Source of the DNA: Bacteroidaceae bacterium
GTDB taxonomy: Bacteria > Bacteroidota > Bacteroidia > Bacteroidales > Bacteroidaceae
Direction: 5' to 3'
Length of the DNA: 64,000 bases
Assembly (NCBI GenBank): GCA_017619335.1
Contig: JAFZSP010000033.1
Location: 186,001-250,000 of the forward strand
The translations under genes were made by a program, and so were the position numbers. Positions 61,990-64,000 of this stretch are shown in pieces (the stretch's first letter is position 1; every line of letters starts with the position of its first letter). The notes under the pieces are model-generated. The model ran no database searches. It had not been told where the DNA came from and was given only the letters and a program-made list of their open reading frames with translations.

Positions 61990-64000
61990 AACACCTTCTC
62001 GTTCTGTTTGTTGCGTTTTTGTCGCAACTCCCCATCGCCGCCCAAGGCACCGTGGACGACTACAACCGTGCCTACGCCCTCCAGCGCACCTTCTCCTGGC
62101 AGAAGGTCACGAACCACGCCGACGACTGCCGCTGGATGGATGACCAGCACTTCCAGTACCACCTCACCGATGGTGACAAGGGCCGCTGGCACTTCGGCCA
62201 GATCAATGAAGACGGCACCATCACCCTCGCAGACAGCACCGCCGACCGCCCCATAGACTCCATCCATCATAACCGTCGTCTCCGTGGTCGGGTGGGCGGC
62301 GTATTCGCCGCTACAAACGCCCGCTTCATCGCCAATCCCTCCAAGCGTCGCCAAGAACGCCACTGGATGGAAACCGACGACGAGCGTGGCGGCGACCCTG
62401 TCTCTTCTCCCGACTCCTCCCTTGTGGCCTTCATCCGTAATGACAACGTCTATGTGGCCAAGCCCGACGGTTCCGAGGCGCGGGCCCTCTCCTCCGAAGG
62501 CACCTTCAGCCATTACTTCAGCAGCTACATCCAGTGGAGTCCCGACGGACGCTACGTGGCGGTCAACCGCATCCGTCCCATCGAGAAACGCTACGTCTAT
62601 TACGTGGAGTCCTCGCCCGCCGACCAACTGCAGCCCATCCTTCACAAACAGGAGTACGCCAAGCCCGGTGACGAACTCGCCCAGAAGACACCTTATATCT
62701 TTGAGGTCGCCACAGGACGTGCCGTTACGCCTGCCCCGGACCTCATTGCTGGTCAATACGACCTCTCCCGTCTCGAGTGGCGCAAGGATTCCGAGGGCAT
62801 CCGCTTCGAGTACAACCAACGCGGGCACCATCTCTACCGCGTCTATGAGATGAACACCGCCGGCACCGTCCGCACCCTCATCGAGGAACGAGAGGAAAAA
62901 TACGTCCGCTACTCCAACAACTTCCGCCGCGACCTACGCGGAGACAGCCTCATCCTCTGGCTCTCCGAGCGCGACGGATGGCCCCACCTCTATCTCTTCG
63001 ACACCACCCTTCCCGTTAAGGGAAAGAAGTCTTCCTCCCTCCAACTCACCCGCGGCTCCTGGTGTGTCCGCCGAGTCCTCCACGTGGATGAGCAGAAAGG
63101 CTTCATCCTCTTCACCGCCAACGGCATACACCCCGAGGAAGACCCCTATCACATCCACTACTGCCGCGTGAACTTTGACGGCACCGGCTTCGAGGATCTC
63201 ACCCCCGAGCCCGCCAACCACAGCGCCCGCTTCAACCCCTCTTTCACCGCCTTCATCGACACCTATTCCACCCAGGACACCCCTCCCGTCACTGTGGTGA
63301 AAGCGGTAGCCCCCGAAGGGGCCTCCTCCTTCCTCGCCACCGCCGACATTTCTTCCCTTCTCTCCGCCGGCTGGGTCGCCCCCGAGATCTTCGTGGCTCC
63401 CGGTCGCGACGGCGTTACTCCCATGTGGGGCATCATCCAACGTCCCTCCAACTTCGACCCCTCGCGGAAGTATCCCGTTATCGAGTACATCTACGCCGGT
63501 CCTGGCGACAGCTACGTTCCCAAGTCCTTCCAACCAGGCAACTACTACACGACCGCCCTTGCCGAGCTTGGCTTCATCGTCGTGCAGCTCGATGCCATGG
63601 GCACCAGCAACCGAGGCAAGAAGTTCGAAGAGGTCTGTTACAAGAACCTGAAGGACGCCGGCTTCCCAGACCGCATCGCGTGGATCAAGGCGGCGGCACA
63701 GAAGTATCCTTATATGGACATTGACCGCGTGGGTATCTATGGTTGCTCAGCCGGTGGTCAGGAAAGCACAGCCGCCGTCCTCTTCCACGGCGACTTCTAC
63801 AAGGCTGCCTACAGTGCCTGTGGCTGCCACGACAACCGCATGGACAAGATCTGGTGGAACGAGCAATGGATGTCCTATCCCATTGATTCCTCATACATTG
63901 AGTGTTCCAACGTTGAGAACGCCTACCGCCTCGAACGCCCCTTGATGCTCGTCGTCGGAGAATTGGATGACAACGTGGATCCCGCCAGCACCATGCAGGT
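61986..64000 (+). CDS. Dipeptidyl peptidase IV-type S9 peptidase, cut by the right window edge
   Basis: 671 codons are visible, open to the window edge. Signal peptide (MKHLLVLFVAFLSQLPIAAQ). The N-terminal part is the DPP4 beta-propeller (WRKDSEGIRFEYNQRGHHLY, VRYSNNFRRDLRGDS). The hydrolase domain begins about residue 470 (MWGIIQRPSNFDPSRKYPVI). The nucleophile Ser is in DRVGIYGCSAGGQESTAAVL and the Asp in LMLVVGELDDNVDPASTM. The His lies beyond the edge. DPP4-type enzymes cleave X-Pro dipeptides from peptides in the periplasm. It overlaps the propeller lipoprotein gene by 4 bases. A palindromic insert (62286-62311, RGRVGGVFAA) sits in the N-terminal part. Confidence 0.9.
   Translation, partial: MKHLLVLFVAFLSQLPIAAQGTVDDYNRAYALQRTFSWQKVTNHADDCRWMDDQHFQYHLTDGDKGRWHFGQINEDGTITLADSTADRPIDSIHHNRRLRGRVGGVFAATNARFIANPSKRRQERHWMETDDERGGDPVSSPDSSLVAFIRNDNVYVAKPDGSEARALSSEGTFSHYFSSYIQWSPDGRYVAVNRIRPIEKRYVYYVESSPADQLQPILHKQEYAKPGDELAQKTPYIFEVATGRAVTPAPDLIAGQYDLSRLEWRKDSEGIRFEYNQRGHHLYRVYEMNTAGTVRTLIEEREEKYVRYSNNFRRDLRGDSLILWLSERDGWPHLYLFDTTLPVKGKKSSSLQLTRGSWCVRRVLHVDEQKGFILFTANGIHPEEDPYHIHYCRVNFDGTGFEDLTPEPANHSARFNPSFTAFIDTYSTQDTPPVTVVKAVAPEGASSFLATADISSLLSAGWVAPEIFVAPGRDGVTPMWGIIQRPSNFDPSRKYPVIEYIYAGPGDSYVPKSFQPGNYYTTALAELGFIVVQLDAMGTSNRGKKFEEVCYKNLKDAGFPDRIAWIKAAAQKYPYMDIDRVGIYGCSAGGQESTAAVLFHGDFYKAAYSACGCHDNRMDKIWWNEQWMSYPIDSSYIECSNVENAYRLERPLMLVVGELDDNVDPASTMQ
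62286..62311 (+). repeat. In-frame palindromic element, copy 2
   Basis: Same core as 59206-59231, here with stem GCGGCG-TATT-CGCCGC, encoding GRVGGVFA. Paired changes keep both stems intact while the loop TATT is constant. Confidence 0.65.

Overview
The window looks like a Prevotella-type (Bacteroidales) chromosome segment. This rests on Bacteroidetes-style promoters (TTTG, 19-21 bases, TAnnTTTG), a fused lpxC-fabZ gene, SusC/SusD pairs, many lipoproteins with serine/alanine-cysteine lipoboxes, BspA-type leucine-rich repeat proteins, a type B L31 and DPP4-like peptidases. I found no rRNA, tRNA or CRISPR array. Species-level assignment is not possible from the sequence alone.

Layout. 1-4419 (minus strand): a TonB-dependent receptor cut by the left edge, a YfaP-like lipoprotein, class II fructose-bisphosphate aldolase and a secreted EEP nuclease/phosphatase. 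4588-11411 (plus): a TonB receptor, a DUF5689 lipoprotein, a lipoprotein with three OB-fold-like repeats and a DNA/RNA non-specific endonuclease lipoprotein. Together with the divergent EEP enzyme this resembles an outer-membrane nucleic-acid or phosphoester scavenging system. 11412-20437 is an accessory zone: a 5'-truncated AlbA_2/COG2865 regulator with a promoter, a 54-residue small gene beside a giant BspA-like protein, a 117-base palindrome, two MNT nucleotidyltransferase antitoxin-type genes with similar upstream and downstream flanks but no intact toxin, a small gene plus a DUF6169 gene, a degenerate array with 22-base period, rpmE with a twin-hairpin leader, and a cluster of small palindromes. 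20438-22603 is an orphan VirE/BT4734-type primase-helicase.

22733-29951 is a housekeeping operon: lpxD, lpxC-fabZ, lpxA, a pRiA4b ORF-3-like gene, miaA and a class A penicillin-binding protein. 30042-33875 holds a GH43-like enzyme and a GH128/Asl1-like glycosidase. 34162-54917 is a large collinear operon of eight surface proteins: FAS1, SusC, SusD, FAS1, FAS1, FAS1, SusC, SusD. It looks like two SusCD import complexes with fasciclin-domain lipoproteins in the place usually held by glycan-binding proteins. 55086-64000 is an operon with a GH2 beta-galactosidase, a DUF6057 membrane protein, a beta-propeller lipoprotein with a CxxCH motif, and a DPP4-type peptidase cut by the right edge.

The most unusual items are the fasciclin/SusCD supercluster, the putative nucleic-acid uptake locus, the two MNT cassettes with shared flanks, the 22-base periodic array, and the paired hairpins in the rpmE leader.
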